Part shown: piece after piece, positions 7,652-18,300 of the stretch
How positions within the stretch are numbered: the stretch's first letter is position 1
Layout: each line of letters opens with the position of its first letter
Assembly: GCA_947311115.1 (NCBI GenBank)
Contig: CAMZKE010000090.1
Location: 1-37,305, forward strand
Reading direction: 5' to 3'
DNA from: an uncultured Bacteroidales bacterium
GTDB lineage: Bacteria > Bacteroidota > Bacteroidia > Bacteroidales > JAFGXI01
Length of the DNA: 37,305 nucleotides
Made by a program: the position numbers and the translations under genes
Notes under the pieces: generated by a model
The model's database searches: none
What the model was told of the DNA's origin: nothing
The model's input: only the letters and a program-made list of their open reading frames with translations

Positions 7652-10600
7652 TTACTCTTCATTTTCTGCCAGCCATTGTTTAATTTTCTCAAGCTGAATA
7701 TTTTTATTAACTTCTCTCATTTTTTGTGCTGTTTTGGTGTAATACTGATGTGTTTCTAAGAATTTAACCTGAAGTTTATTCCAATCTTTAGTTCCTTTAA
7801 TTTGCTTAAATTTAAATAGCTCTTCATATAATTTAATTGAGACAGGTAAAAAATCCGGTCTACCTAAATAATCTAAATCTGCATCGCAAATAATTTCTTC
7901 TAATATATTTTCTGGTTTTGGTGGGAATTTTGTTGCGTAAATAAGTTCAGTTATCGTTTTTATTTGGCTTTCTGTATAACCGTATTTAGGTAATAACTCT
8001 TTAGCTAATTTAACACCGGATTCTTCATGGTCATTATACCCTAAAACAAATCCTAAATCATGCAACAAAGCTGCTGTTTTCAGTACAATCATTTCTTCAG
8101 GTGATATTTGTTCGCCTACTCCAATTATTTCAACCTGATTAACTACATCAACAGTATGTTTTAAATCATGATATTTTATATCTTCATTAAGGGCATTTTC
8201 AAGTTTGTAATATACAACATCTTCAAGTTCTCTAAACCTAATTTGTTGATATCTAAGCATAAACTTTTTGTTTGGGACTTTGCCTTCGCCATTAACCGAA
8301 AATTCTTTTTTAATACCATTAACAAAATACATGTCAATTTCGCCTTTATATTTTACGGGTAATTTACCTCTATGCTCACATTCGAAAAACTCTGATATTG
8401 AACTATATGTAGCTTCTGAAATATTTATTTCGCCGGGAATACCTGATGATTCCATTCTACTTGCAATATTTACTGTATCTCCCCAAATGTCGTATGATAA
8501 TTTTTTATTTCCTATAACTCCTGCAATTACAGGTCCTGTATGAATGCCAATTCGAACCGCCCAGTCATTAAGGGCTTCTTTTTTTAAATCATTCATAAAT
8601 TCTCGCATTTTAATAGCAACCATTACTACATCAATGGCATTTGTTAGATTTTTTCTTGGTATTCCTCCTGCGCACATATACGCATCGCCTATAGTTTTTA
8701 TTTTCTCTACCCTTTGAGTATCAACAAGCTCATCAAACTTTAAAAACAAACGGTCTAATTCTTCCAATAATGTTTCTGATTGCATATGTTCAGCAATTTT
8801 TGTAAACCCTTGTATATCAGAAAATAGAACAGTAACCATTTCGTATTTTTTTCGTTTAGCTCTTCCTGCACTTTGAATTTCCTTAGCTGTATCTTCGGGT
8901 AATAATTTTCTTATTAGCATTTCTGCTTTTTCCTTTTGCCTAACAACCTCCTCTGTTTTTTCAGCTATTTCATGTTCTAACAACTGTTTTTCTTTTTCGT
9001 ATAAATATGAACGATACCTAATTATCATTATAATAAACGATGCAAGGAGTATCAGGTATAATAAATAAGCGTACCAAGTTCTGTAAACAGGAGGTTTTAT
9101 TTTGAATTTATATACTAAGGGTTCGGAAATATTATCTAATATACCTTTAGAAATTATTTTAAAAGTGTAATTCCCCTCTGGTAGATTTGTGTATTCTTTG
9201 TAATTCTCGTTATCCCATTCAGACCAATGCTCATCATAACCTTCAAGTATATATTTATATTCTATTTCTTCATTACTTTTGTAATCAGGTGAAGTAAAAA
9301 CAAATTCTATTGTATTTTGCGAATATTTATATATTGGGAGTATTGTGTTATTATAATTTATTTGTTCAGAGTGAATAAAATTATATACTGTAGAATCGGC
9401 TACTTTAATATTTTTAAAGAAAACTCTTGGTAAATAGTTTTCTTTATTTAATAATTTCATATCAAACCTTATTAAATTATTATTTGTACCAAACCAAACA
9501 ATGGAATCTTTATCTGTAAATATTGACTCAATTGTTATATCTGAAATAATATTAAATGGAGAGCTAATAATATTATAATTATTTTCATTGCTTTTATACA
9601 AAGCTACTCCGGTACTTTTTTTAAAAACTTTATGTTTCCCGGAGCTAAACCATAGATTTCCCATTTTATCCTCTTTTATAGGAAAAACCCATGCATTTGT
9701 ATTTAAACTATCAAAAGCAATTAGTGTATCTTTATAAAATTTATTAAAATTTTTATCAAATCTATAAACTCCTTTAAATGTAGAGTATAACACTCCATTT
9801 CGTGAGTTGTAAACGTCTATCCATTTAAAATCATCAGGAAATCCAAGCCCTTTCGTTATTGATGTTATTTGTGCATACACAGAAATACTATCTTTAAAAA
9901 ATATTCTAAACAAACCATCGTTATCGCTTCCTGCCCAAACTATACCGTCTTTATCTTCTGCTAATGTTCTTATTTTGCTTGAAAAACCTTTAATATAATT
10001 ACCTTTTATTATTGTATTGTTTTTCCATTTTGTTAGAAAAACACCTTTAACGCTACTAATTAAAATTGTATTAGTATCAGAGTTTAGTGTTATTATTTTC
10101 TCAAATTCGCCATCAAATAATTTGTTAGTTGTATTATCTGGTTTTATTTCGAATAAACCTTCTTTTGTAGTTACATATAAATGATTATTTATATTGTATA
10201 AATTGTATGCGTTAACGCTTAAATTTTGAATTAACTCAAATCTAATGTTTGAATAACATTTTTTATTTATATTGAATATTTTCTTATTTAACATTTTAAA
10301 TACACCTTGACTTGTAGAGACATATATAGAGTTGTTAAATCTAATTACACCTCTTATACTGCCTCCTAACCCTGATGATTTCCCGAAAAATGTAAATGCG
10401 TTTGGTATGTCAACTCTACTTATACCATTTTCTGTTGCAAGCCAAACGTGTTTGTTTCTTTTATCAACAAAAATGTTATTTATATTATCATCGAGCAGTC
10501 CTGATTCTTTTTTAATATTGCAGATTAATTTACCTTGTTTGTTTAATATTACAACACCGCATCTTTCGGTTCCGTATATGAAATCATTATTTGTTAATTT

Positions 10601-11350
10601 GCTTGATGTATATATATTAGTATTGGAAAAGAAATAATCTGCATCTGTTTTAAATGGCGAAATATTACCATTGCTAAGTATAAAAAAGCTTTTATTTTTT
10701 ATTTTAATAAGTAATTTATTTTTTGAAAATGGTAATATAGATTCAATTGTATTATTTTTAAATATAGGATTATTGTTAAAAACTTTAATTGAAGAATTGC
10801 TATACGTATATATTCCTGAACCTATTTTGTCAATAAATAAAGTAGTGTCTATTTTAAACAAGTTATATCCTGATTTGTTGTAATCAACTAAAAACAAATC
10901 TTTTCGCCATAAATACAATGTTTTTTTTGTTTGAATAATAATATCTTCGCCAAAAGCTTTTATATTTATAATGTGTTTGATGTTATTAAACTTATCGGGG
11001 AAATCGTCTGATATTGAATGAAAATATATATCGTTATTTTTGTCTTTTTTAATTACTCCAAAATTATTATAAGATGCTGCATAAATATCGCCCGAAGCTG
11101 TTTTTGCTAACGAAGGACCTCCTTGCATATCTATTAAAGTCCAATCGGTACCATCAAAAATTAATATACCGTTTAAGTTACCAAAATACATAAAACCATT
11201 ATCATCAGTCTCTATAGAATAGTTTTGACTCTCGTAGCCATAAATTTTTGGTGGATAATTTGTTATTTTAGGAATACCTATTTCTAATTGTTGTGCAAAA
11301 ACAAACAGGCTACTTAATAATATGTATATTATGCTAATAAAAAACCTCAT
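7652..11350 (-). CDS. Periplasmic-sensor adenylate cyclase fused to an HD phosphohydrolase domain
   Basis: This is a 1232-aa multidomain signalling protein. In order it has: a signal peptide (1-19); a two-propeller sensor with Reg_prop-like repeats (about 40-630, for example VWLATENGISRVD and VWAGSDNDGLFRI); a Y_Y_Y domain (about 685-752); one membrane segment (about 759-779); a coiled coil (783-815); a class III nucleotidyl cyclase (about 835-1013); and an HD domain (about 1055-1180). The cyclase keeps both metal aspartates (D845, D889), the adenine-selecting pair K885 and D954, and N961/R965, so adenylate cyclase activity is predicted. The HD domain keeps H1061, H1065, H1097-D1098, H1108 and D1156/D1158. 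The HD part may hydrolyse a cyclic nucleotide, but its substrate is unknown. No cAMP-binding regulator is visible nearby. Confidence 0.88.
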   Translation of the reverse strand: MRFFISIIYILLSSLFVFAQQLEIGIPKITNYPPKIYGYESQNYSIETDDNGFMYFGNLNGILIFDGTDWTLIDMQGGPSLAKTASGDIYAASYNNFGVIKKDKNNDIYFHSISDDFPDKFNNIKHIINIKAFGEDIIIQTKKTLYLWRKDLFLVDYNKSGYNLFKIDTTLFIDKIGSGIYTYSNSSIKVFNNNPIFKNNTIESILPFSKNKLLIKIKNKSFFILSNGNISPFKTDADYFFSNTNIYTSSKLTNNDFIYGTERCGVVILNKQGKLICNIKKESGLLDDNINNIFVDKRNKHVWLATENGISRVDIPNAFTFFGKSSGLGGSIRGVIRFNNSIYVSTSQGVFKMLNKKIFNINKKCYSNIRFELIQNLSVNAYNLYNINNHLYVTTKEGLFEIKPDNTTNKLFDGEFEKIITLNSDTNTILISSVKGVFLTKWKNNTIIKGNYIKGFSSKIRTLAEDKDGIVWAGSDNDGLFRIFFKDSISVYAQITSITKGLGFPDDFKWIDVYNSRNGVLYSTFKGVYRFDKNFNKFYKDTLIAFDSLNTNAWVFPIKEDKMGNLWFSSGKHKVFKKSTGVALYKSNENNYNIISSPFNIISDITIESIFTDKDSIVWFGTNNNLIRFDMKLLNKENYLPRVFFKNIKVADSTVYNFIHSEQINYNNTILPIYKYSQNTIEFVFTSPDYKSNEEIEYKYILEGYDEHWSEWDNENYKEYTNLPEGNYTFKIISKGILDNISEPLVYKFKIKPPVYRTWYAYLLYLILLASFIIMIIRYRSYLYEKEKQLLEHEIAEKTEEVVRQKEKAEMLIRKLLPEDTAKEIQSAGRAKRKKYEMVTVLFSDIQGFTKIAEHMQSETLLEELDRLFLKFDELVDTQRVEKIKTIGDAYMCAGGIPRKNLTNAIDVVMVAIKMREFMNDLKKEALNDWAVRIGIHTGPVIAGVIGNKKLSYDIWGDTVNIASRMESSGIPGEINISEATYSSISEFFECEHRGKLPVKYKGEIDMYFVNGIKKEFSVNGEGKVPNKKFMLRYQQIRFRELEDVVYYKLENALNEDIKYHDLKHTVDVVNQVEIIGVGEQISPEEMIVLKTAALLHDLGFVLGYNDHEESGVKLAKELLPKYGYTESQIKTITELIYATKFPPKPENILEEIICDADLDYLGRPDFLPVSIKLYEELFKFKQIKGTKDWNKLQVKFLETHQYYTKTAQKMREVNKNIQLEKIKQWLAENEE

Positions 11351-11425
11351 AATTAATTATGCAATTTACATTTTATTAATTAAAAAAAATAAATATTTTG
11401 AATTTAGTTTACTTATAAAAAATTA

Positions 11426-11451
11426 GGCTACTTCAATATATTGAAATAGCC
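11426..11451 (-). terminator. Terminator of the CoA-transferase operon
   Basis: A 13-bp inverted repeat (11426-11438 with 11439-11451) has one wobble pair and no spacer beyond the central TA step. On the minus strand it is followed by TAATTTTTT. It lies 35 bp past the ctfB stop. The plus strand also continues CATTTTTAT, but no plus-strand gene ends here. Confidence 0.7.
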
Positions 11452-11485
11452 CATTTTTATAATTAATTTGTGTTTAACACTGATA

Positions 11486-12142
11486 CTAAACATTCATCTC
11501 AGGTATATCGCCTTCAACAATAAGTTTACCATCTGTTTTTTCAACTATTTCTTCAACGCTTACGCTGGGTGCACGTTCTAAAAGCTTAAATCCATTATCA
11601 GTTACTTCAATAAATGCTAAATCGGTAACAATTTTCTTTACACATTTCACACCGGTAAGAGGTAATGTGCATGATTTTAATAATTTTGAGTTTCCTGCTC
11701 TATCAGTGTGAGTTGTAGCAACAATAATATTTTTTGCCGAGGCTACTAAATCCATAGCACCACCCATACCTTTTACCATTTTCCCCGGAATTTTCCATGA
11801 CGAAATATCACCCGTGTCAGATACTTCAAAAGCACCTAAAACAGTAAGGTCAATATGCCCACCTCTAATCATGGCAAAACTTGTTGCCGAATCGAAAAAC
11901 GCAGCACCTTTAATTGCTGTTATTGTTTGTTTACCGGCATTAATTAAATCAGGATCGGCCTTTCCTTTTTCAGGAAATGGTCCAATACCCAATAATCCGT
12001 TTTCTGATTGTAATATCACTTCAATTCCTTTCGGAATATAATTTGCTACTAATGTTGGTATTCCAATTCCAAGATTTACGTAATATCCATCTTGAAGCTC
12101 TTGTGCAATTCGTTTTGCTATACCATTTTTATCTAATGCCAT
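11486..12142 (-). CDS. 3-oxoacid CoA-transferase, subunit B
   Basis: This is the beta subunit of a family I CoA-transferase (succinyl-CoA:3-ketoacid or acetate/acetoacetate type), 218 aa. The catalytic motif SENGLLG is at 46-52, with E47 expected to form the glutamyl-CoA thioester. GGHIDLTVLGAFEVS and GAMDLV are also typical. It lies 71 bp downstream of subunit A on the same strand, and the two make a heterotetramer. The enzyme moves CoA between short-chain acids, feeding ketone-body or butyrate metabolism. Which acids it prefers cannot be read from sequence. ScoB and AtoA/CtfB are possible names. Confidence 0.9.
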   Translation of the reverse strand: MALDKNGIAKRIAQELQDGYYVNLGIGIPTLVANYIPKGIEVILQSENGLLGIGPFPEKGKADPDLINAGKQTITAIKGAAFFDSATSFAMIRGGHIDLTVLGAFEVSDTGDISSWKIPGKMVKGMGGAMDLVASAKNIIVATTHTDRAGNSKLLKSCTLPLTGVKCVKKIVTDLAFIEVTDNGFKLLERAPSVSVEEIVEKTDGKLIVEGDIPEMNV

Positions 12143-12213
12143 AATATTTTGTTTAAAGATAAATGTTGAAAGTTTATTATAAAGTACTTTAAACCTTCTA
12201 CTTTTAATCGTTA

Positions 12214-12906
12214 TTATTCTTGTTCTGTTACAAATTCAATTCTTTTCTCTAAATTTTCTGCTTTAAATACTCTTTGCACAAAAATGCCGGAAGTATGAAT
12301 TTCGTTAGGATTTAATTCTCCAACAGGAACAATTTCTTCAACTTCTGCAATAGTAATTTTACCGGCAGAAGCCATCATATTATTAAAATTATTAGCAGTA
12401 TCTCTATAAATTAGGTTTCCGTAAGCATCTGCTTTCCATGCTTTTACAATTGCAAAATCGGCAGTTAATCCGGTTTCCATTAAATACTCCTTACCATTAA
12501 ACTCTCGTACTTCTTTACCTTCGGCAACTTCAGTACCAACTCCGGCAGGCACAAAAAATGCAGGAATTCCTGCTCCACCGGCTCTAATTCTTTCTGCAAG
12601 TGTTCCTTGCGGATTAAGCTCTACTTCTAATTCACCAGATAATAATTGGCGTTCAAATTCTTTGTTTTCTCCTACGTAAGAAGAAATCATTTTTTTTATT
12701 TGGTGCTTATGAAGCAACAATCCTAATCCAAAATCATCGACACCTGCATTGTTTGAAATACATGTTAAACCTGTAACATCACTTTTAACAAGTTCGGTAA
12801 TTGAGTTTTCCGGAATACCACATAAGCCAAACCCACCAAGCATGAGAGTCATATTATCCTGTATGCCTTCCACTGCTTCTTTTGCGTTTTTAACAATCTT
12901 ATTCAT
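12214..12906 (-). CDS. 3-oxoacid CoA-transferase, subunit A
   Basis: This is the alpha subunit of the family I CoA-transferase. I chose ATG 12906, giving 230 aa beginning [15 protein letters not shown], because family members are about 230 aa and start this way. The longer open frame to 12993 would add 29 residues with no match to the family. The CoA-binding signature [10 protein letters not shown] lies near residues 24-33, with [11 protein letters not shown], the [22 protein letters not shown] block and the [20 protein letters not shown] segment further on. It precedes subunit B in an operon that ends at the hairpin at 11426-11451. Confidence 0.9.
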   Translation of the reverse strand: MNKIVKNAKEAVEGIQDNMTLMLGGFGLCGIPENSITELVKSDVTGLTCISNNAGVDDFGLGLLLHKHQIKKMISSYVGENKEFERQLLSGELEVELNPQGTLAERIRAGGAGIPAFFVPAGVGTEVAEGKEVREFNGKEYLMETGLTADFAIVKAWKADAYGNLIYRDTANNFNNMMASAGKITIAEVEEIVPVGELNPNEIHTSGIFVQRVFKAENLEKRIEFVTEQE

Positions 12907-12944
12907 ATGTATATATGTATTTGTTTTACTTTTTCGTTTCTTCT

Positions 12945-12952
12945 CAAAAGTA
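12945..12952 (-). promoter_or_regulatory. Candidate -7 box for the CoA-transferase operon
   Basis: On the minus strand the sequence reads TACTTTTG, matching TAnnTTTG, 38 bp before ATG 12906. This also supports the internal start, since the box lies inside the longer open frame. No clear -33 element is seen. Confidence 0.4.
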
Positions 12953-12978
12953 ATAAAAAAAAGTGGTTTTATAAATAA

Positions 12979-13012
12979 AAAATCGCTATTCAAATTAATG
13001 AATAGCGATTTT
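12979..13012 (-). terminator. Terminator of the LruC lipoprotein gene
   Basis: A perfect 14-bp stem (12979-12992 with 12999-13012) encloses a 6-nt loop. Read on the minus strand the stem ends in a run of T and continues TTTATTTAT. It is 29 bp past the stop of the gene at 13041-15041. Confidence 0.75.
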
Positions 13013-13040
13013 AATACATAAGTATTGGTTTATACTTAAT

Positions 13041-15041
13041 CTAATTTTGTTTAAGATAATTATAATCTCTATAACCTGATTTTTCTTTATACCAATCGGT
13101 TACGCTAGTTCCTCCGCTTTCTGCCCAAGTTGCAAAAAATGGGTATCCTTTTATTATTTCTTGTTTTTCTTTTGGATATACAAAATCATGAATTATATCT
13201 ATTCCCCACGGCAACCCATTGCTTGTTTTGTAATAAATGCCATTTGAAGTATTTGTATTATCTTCTTCTGAGCCTAATAATGATGTGTTCATTAAATCTG
13301 TTGGAGGTTTATTTGATAAATGAACTTCTCTGCCTCTATCTCCATCAATAAAAATAAATGGATTAAAGTCGCCTAATTGATTTGGTGTAATTGGATTTGT
13401 ATATTTTAATGTTAATTCCATTTCAGAGCCATCAACACCCCATGCATTATCGAAAATAATGATAACAGGATTTGTTTGGTTTTGCTCTAAACCTTTAGAG
13501 TTTAATGATACAATATTCTCTGTTAAGCTATAACCTGTAAACGATTCAATTAATGATTCGTCCATGTTAAGTTCAATACCAAAACCATTTTTATATGAAC
13601 CTCCAATATTTTTTATCACAAAATTTAATTTTGTTTCTACAATATTTCCATCTGCATTAGCAATATTTGTATATCTATAATTTAGAACTAAATCATTAAA
13701 ATCGTAATCTCCTTTATAAGGCCATAAATCTTCAAAAGCATAAGTTCCCCATCCATATATTGAAGGTGTATAAGTTGCCGAAGCCTTTTCCGGGTCGTTA
13801 GGATATTCATCATAAAAATCAATTATTCCATCTCCATCGCTATCGTCAACAGGAACAGAAGCTTCATCGTAAGGTAATAATGCTAAATCATGAATGTAAT
13901 ATGTGTAAGGAGTGTATTTATCTTCCCAACCACCTGTAACTTTATCCATTATAAATACCCTACCTTTGTATGCATCAACAGTCCATGCCACTGTTGCCCA
14001 AAATAATTCGCCATTAGAGTCAAATGTTAATGAGTTTGGATAGTTAGGTAAACTTTCTGAACTAATCCATGTTGTAGTTATTGTATTTCCATCGCCAAAG
14101 GCACATCTATACAAGCCGGTTGTTGTTGATAAATACATTGTCCCATCAGAATCAAATGTTAAATCGCCACCTGATGTTGTTTGTAAACCCTCGATATAAT
14201 AAGTAGAAATTACCGATGCTGTTGAAGGATTTATTGTGTAAACCCTATTATAGCTCGAAAAATAAATTAATCCATCATTCTGATTGTAACCCATTCTAGG
14301 TCCTGTAACACCACTATATCCAACTGTTGTCCATGTTTCTGCATCAATATCCCAGCAATATAAATATGCGTTATGCCCCATTGTGTATAATTTTCTAGAC
14401 ACAGGGTCTATTGCACAAGTATAACTGCCTGTACCATCTGGTAAATCGCTAATTTTTGCCATCTCGCCTGTTTCATGATTAATTGTTAGTAAATCGCCAC
14501 CACCATTTACAGCATATAGTACATCATAAGTTTGGTTTGTAGACTTTGTTACATTACCTGCTCGATTATACAAAGCTTTTGTTCCATTAACGCTAATTAT
14601 AGCCGAACTATACGAACCCATTTCGTTTCTAACAACGTATAACGAATTACAATAAATAGGAACTGTTGCTGTGATATTAAAATTAGCATCACTTGTAATA
14701 ATTGTTTGGATTTTGTTTTTTATCGGGTCAGGTTTTTGAACTGTTACGGTTTGCGTATTACCTTCTTCGTCTAAGTAGGTTACGGTTTCTGTTGTATTAT
14801 CTTCATCATGAATATAAATCTCATATTTAACATCATTTCCTGCTTTGTTTTTAAAATCGTTAATACTAATTGTAACTTTTTTCGATGTCTCAAAATTAAA
14901 ATCTTTTGCAACAATCATGTCTGACATAACATTAACAGAGTGGGTTACAGGTGTTTCTACTGCCGGCTCCTCATCTTTTTTACACTGAGAAAGTACGATA
15001 ACAATAATACTTCCAAATAATAATAAGCTAAATTTTTTCAT
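13041..15041 (-). CDS. LruC-domain lipoprotein with N-terminal propeller
   Basis: This 666-aa predicted surface or periplasmic lipoprotein has a signal sequence ending in lipobox Cys20 (VLSQC), followed by KKDEE. Residues about 170-390 look like a beta-propeller (repeats such as LLTINHETGEMAKISDLPDG, RVYTINPSTASVIS and TMYLSTTTGLYRC). A short Asp-rich calcium-type motif (DDSDGDGIIDFYDEYPNDPE, 399-418) links to a C-terminal LruC/DUF4842 domain, marked by YGWGTYAFEDLWPYKGDYDFNDLV (split 429-452). LruC proteins are common in Bacteroidota and marine bacteria. Their function is poorly defined, so I do not assign one. Single gene, with its own terminator. Confidence 0.85.
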   Translation of the reverse strand: MKKFSLLLFGSIIVIVLSQCKKDEEPAVETPVTHSVNVMSDMIVAKDFNFETSKKVTISINDFKNKAGNDVKYEIYIHDEDNTTETVTYLDEEGNTQTVTVQKPDPIKNKIQTIITSDANFNITATVPIYCNSLYVVRNEMGSYSSAIISVNGTKALYNRAGNVTKSTNQTYDVLYAVNGGGDLLTINHETGEMAKISDLPDGTGSYTCAIDPVSRKLYTMGHNAYLYCWDIDAETWTTVGYSGVTGPRMGYNQNDGLIYFSSYNRVYTINPSTASVISTYYIEGLQTTSGGDLTFDSDGTMYLSTTTGLYRCAFGDGNTITTTWISSESLPNYPNSLTFDSNGELFWATVAWTVDAYKGRVFIMDKVTGGWEDKYTPYTYYIHDLALLPYDEASVPVDDSDGDGIIDFYDEYPNDPEKASATYTPSIYGWGTYAFEDLWPYKGDYDFNDLVLNYRYTNIANADGNIVETKLNFVIKNIGGSYKNGFGIELNMDESLIESFTGYSLTENIVSLNSKGLEQNQTNPVIIIFDNAWGVDGSEMELTLKYTNPITPNQLGDFNPFIFIDGDRGREVHLSNKPPTDLMNTSLLGSEEDNTNTSNGIYYKTSNGLPWGIDIIHDFVYPKEKQEIIKGYPFFATWAESGGTSVTDWYKEKSGYRDYNYLKQN

Positions 15042-15161
15042 TGTTTTTGTTTTTTATTGGTTTAAATAGAGTTTGTGAATACGATGATGAATTTACGTTG
15101 TTGCATTATTTATAAAATTGGGTATATGTACTTATTTATTTCTATTACAAAAAATGAATCT

Positions 15162-15224
15162 CCTCGCCGCAAGCGGACGAGGTATCGTTTTGGAATACTA
15201 TTCTTTTATACGTCCCAAGGGACG
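15162..15224. repeat. REP-like pair of GC-rich hairpins
   Basis: Two compact GC-rich hairpins stand out in very AT-rich intergenic DNA. Hairpin 1 (15162-15182) pairs CCTCG/CGAGG and CCGC/GCGG with one bulged A. Hairpin 2 (15211-15224) pairs CGTCCC/GGGACG. Both have an AA apex and they are 28 bp apart. Paired short palindromes of this kind resemble REP/BIME elements that are mobilised by RAYT transposases. I see no second copy in the window. A role as terminator is unlikely because no T run follows. Confidence 0.55.
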
Positions 15225-15317
15225 GGGAATTAAACCTAAACAGATTAAAAAAATTCTACAAGCTACCGGAACAATTTTTTTTTAATTACTTTTACTCAAA
15301 ATTTAATAATTACCACG

Positions 15318-18300
15318 ATGAAAAATAGATTAGCATTTTTATTAGTAATTTTATTTGCAATAAGCACAAGTTTTGCAAAAAACAAAACTCCAAAAAACGA
15401 TAAAGACACTGTTTTAGCTAAAACTTTTAGTGGTGTAAAATGGCGAAGTATTGGCCCTGCACTTGTTTCAGGACGAATTTCAGATATTGCAGTAGATAAA
15501 GACAATAAAGCTCATTATTATGTAGCAGCGGCAGCAGGTCATGTTTGGGAAACAGCAAATAATGGTGCGTCGTTTAAACCTATTTTTGATAATTACGGAG
15601 TGTATTCTATTGGCTGTATTACTATTGACCCTAATAATAAAAATGTACTATGGGTAGGTACTGGCGAGAATAATCATCAACGTGAAATAGGTTATGGTAA
15701 TGGTGTTTATAAAAGTGTTGATGGTGGCAAATCGTGGAAAAATATGGGCTTAAAAAATTCTCGTCAAATTGGTAATATTTTGATTGACCCACGTAATAGT
15801 AATATAATATATGTGGCAGCCGAAGGTTCTATTTGGAAAGCAAATAAAGAACGTGGAGTGTATAAATCGGAAGATGGTGGAAAAACATGGACAAACATTT
15901 TATTCATAAGCGAAAATACAGGTGTTGCAAATCTTTGTTTCGATACCGAAAATCCTGATATAATATATGTAGGAGCAGAGCAACGCCGAAGAAAACAATA
16001 TACAAAAATTGGTGGAGGACCCGAATCGGCATATTATAAAACTACCGATGCCGGAAAAACTTGGGATAAACTTACAAGTGGTATTCCAAATGTAGATAAA
16101 GGAGGTATGGCAATAGCAGTTTCGCCTGTTAATCCAAACTATGTTTATATAATGTTTCAAGCATCAAACGGAGAAGGTGGCTTTTTTCGTTCAACAAACA
16201 AAGGTGGCTCTTTTACAAAAATGAGTGATTATTGGAGTAGTGCACAATATTTTACAGAGATTTATGCCGACCCACATAATAAAGATAAAGTCGTTTCTGT
16301 AGATACATATAGTCGTTATACTCTTGATGGAGGCAAAACTTGGAAAAATATTAAAACCGATAAACGTCATGTTGACGACCACGCTTATTGGGCTGATAAG
16401 GATAACGAAAATCATTTTATGATTGCAGGTGATGGAGGAGTTTACGAAAGTTGGGATAATGGAGCTACGTTTATTTACAAAAATACATTGCCGGTAACTC
16501 AATTTTATCGTGTTAGTGTTGATAATACAGAGCCTTTTTATTGGATTTATGGCGGAACGCAAGACAATAATAGTATTGGTGGTCCATCACAAAATTTACG
16601 TAAAGGAGGCGTTACAAACAGCGAATGGATTGCAACTCTTGGTGGTGATGGTTTTTATCAAGCATCTGACCCTGAGAATCCTGATATTGTTTACTCTGCA
16701 TATCAGTACGGAAATATTTACCGATACGATAGACTTTCTGGTGAGAAAATTAAAATTAAGCCCGATGTTGAAAAAAATGAGTTAACATTACGTTGGAATT
16801 GGGATGCTCCTTTTATAGTTAGTTCGCATAAAAATACAAGATTATATATTGGTGCAAATAAGCTTTATAAATCTGATGACAGAGGTAATACCTGGCAACG
16901 AATAAGCGATGATTTAACCTATAACGAAGATAGAAATAAGTTTAAAGTTATGGGTAAATACTGGCCTGCCGATGCGGTTGCTAAAGATGTTTCTACATCG
17001 CAATGGGGTACAATAGTTGCCTTATCGGAATCGCCTGTAAAAGAGGGATTGTTGTACGTTGGCACTGATGACGGACTTATTCAAGTAACCGAAGATGACG
17101 GAAAAACTTGGAGAAAAATATCGCAGTTTCCGGGCATTGATAAATATACTTATGTTAGCGATATTTTTGCTTCGCCAACTAACGAAAATCTTGTTTTTGC
17201 AAGTTTTAATAATATAAAAAACGACGATTTTAAATTGTATCTTTTAAAAAGTACAGATAAAGGTAAAACTTGGACATCTATAGCAGAAAATTTACCTGAT
17301 AGCCAAACGGTACATTGCATTGTGCAGGATAAAACAAATGAAAATCTGCTTATTGCAGGAACAGAATTTGGTATTTATTTTTCAATTGATTTAGGCAAAA
17401 ATTGGGCTAAATTAGGTTCTGGTTTGCCCGATGTTGCTGTGCGTGATATTGCTATACAAGAACGTGAACATGCTATAGTTATTGCTACTTTTGGGCGAGG
17501 AATGTATGTTATTGACGATTACTCACCTCTTCAAAATTTTAAGAGAGAAGATTTACAAAAACAAGCAGTTCTTTATCCTGTAAAAGATGCCAAAATGTAC
17601 ATACAAAAAGAAGACCGTTATGGTGTTGGCTCTGCGTATTATCAGGCAAAGAACCCTGCATTTGGTGCAAATTTTACATATTTTTTTAAAGACAGTTTAA
17701 AAACATTAAAACAGCTTCGCTTAGAAAAAGAAAAACAATTGTTTAAAGCAGGTAAACCAATACCGCAACCAACAAAACAAATTTTAGATGCCGAAAAATA
17801 TGAAATTCCTCCTTATTTAAGTTTTGTAGTAAAAAACAATAAAGGTGATATTGTACGTAAAATAAATACAAAAGCACAAGCCGGTATGCATACTGTTAAT
17901 TGGAATTTACGCTATATGGATAACTCTGATGTACATCTATATAAAAATAAATTTAATCCGTTAAAAAACGGAAACGATGGTATGCTTGCAATGCCAGGTG
18001 AATATTCGGTTGAAATGCACTTAATAAAAAACGGAACTGATACAAAATTAACAGAGCCTGTAAAGTTTAATGCAAAATTGTTAGACAATCGGGTTTTACC
18101 TGCAATAGATGAGCTTGCAAGAGATAAGTTTTATGCCGATGTAACAGAGTTACGCAGAGTTATTCAAGCATCTAATCATTATATTGATGAATTAAATAAT
18201 CGTGCTAAAAATGTACAACAAGCTATTCATAACTCAAATAAATCAACAATTGAAATGCAAAACAATATTGCAAAAATAATAATGAATATCGACTCTATTG

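Noticed and set aside
8168-10883. Several open frames on the plus strand opposite the cyclase gene
   Set aside because: They are short, without family features, and lie entirely opposite a gene whose domains are intact.
12907-12993. Longer N terminus for CoA-transferase subunit A
   Set aside because: The extra 29 residues do not resemble the family, and the stretch contains a candidate promoter box and lies close to the upstream terminator.
15900-16562. Open frames antisense to the BNR-repeat gene
   Set aside because: They are Cys/Ile-rich shadow frames of a strongly conserved repeat protein and have no recognisable motifs.
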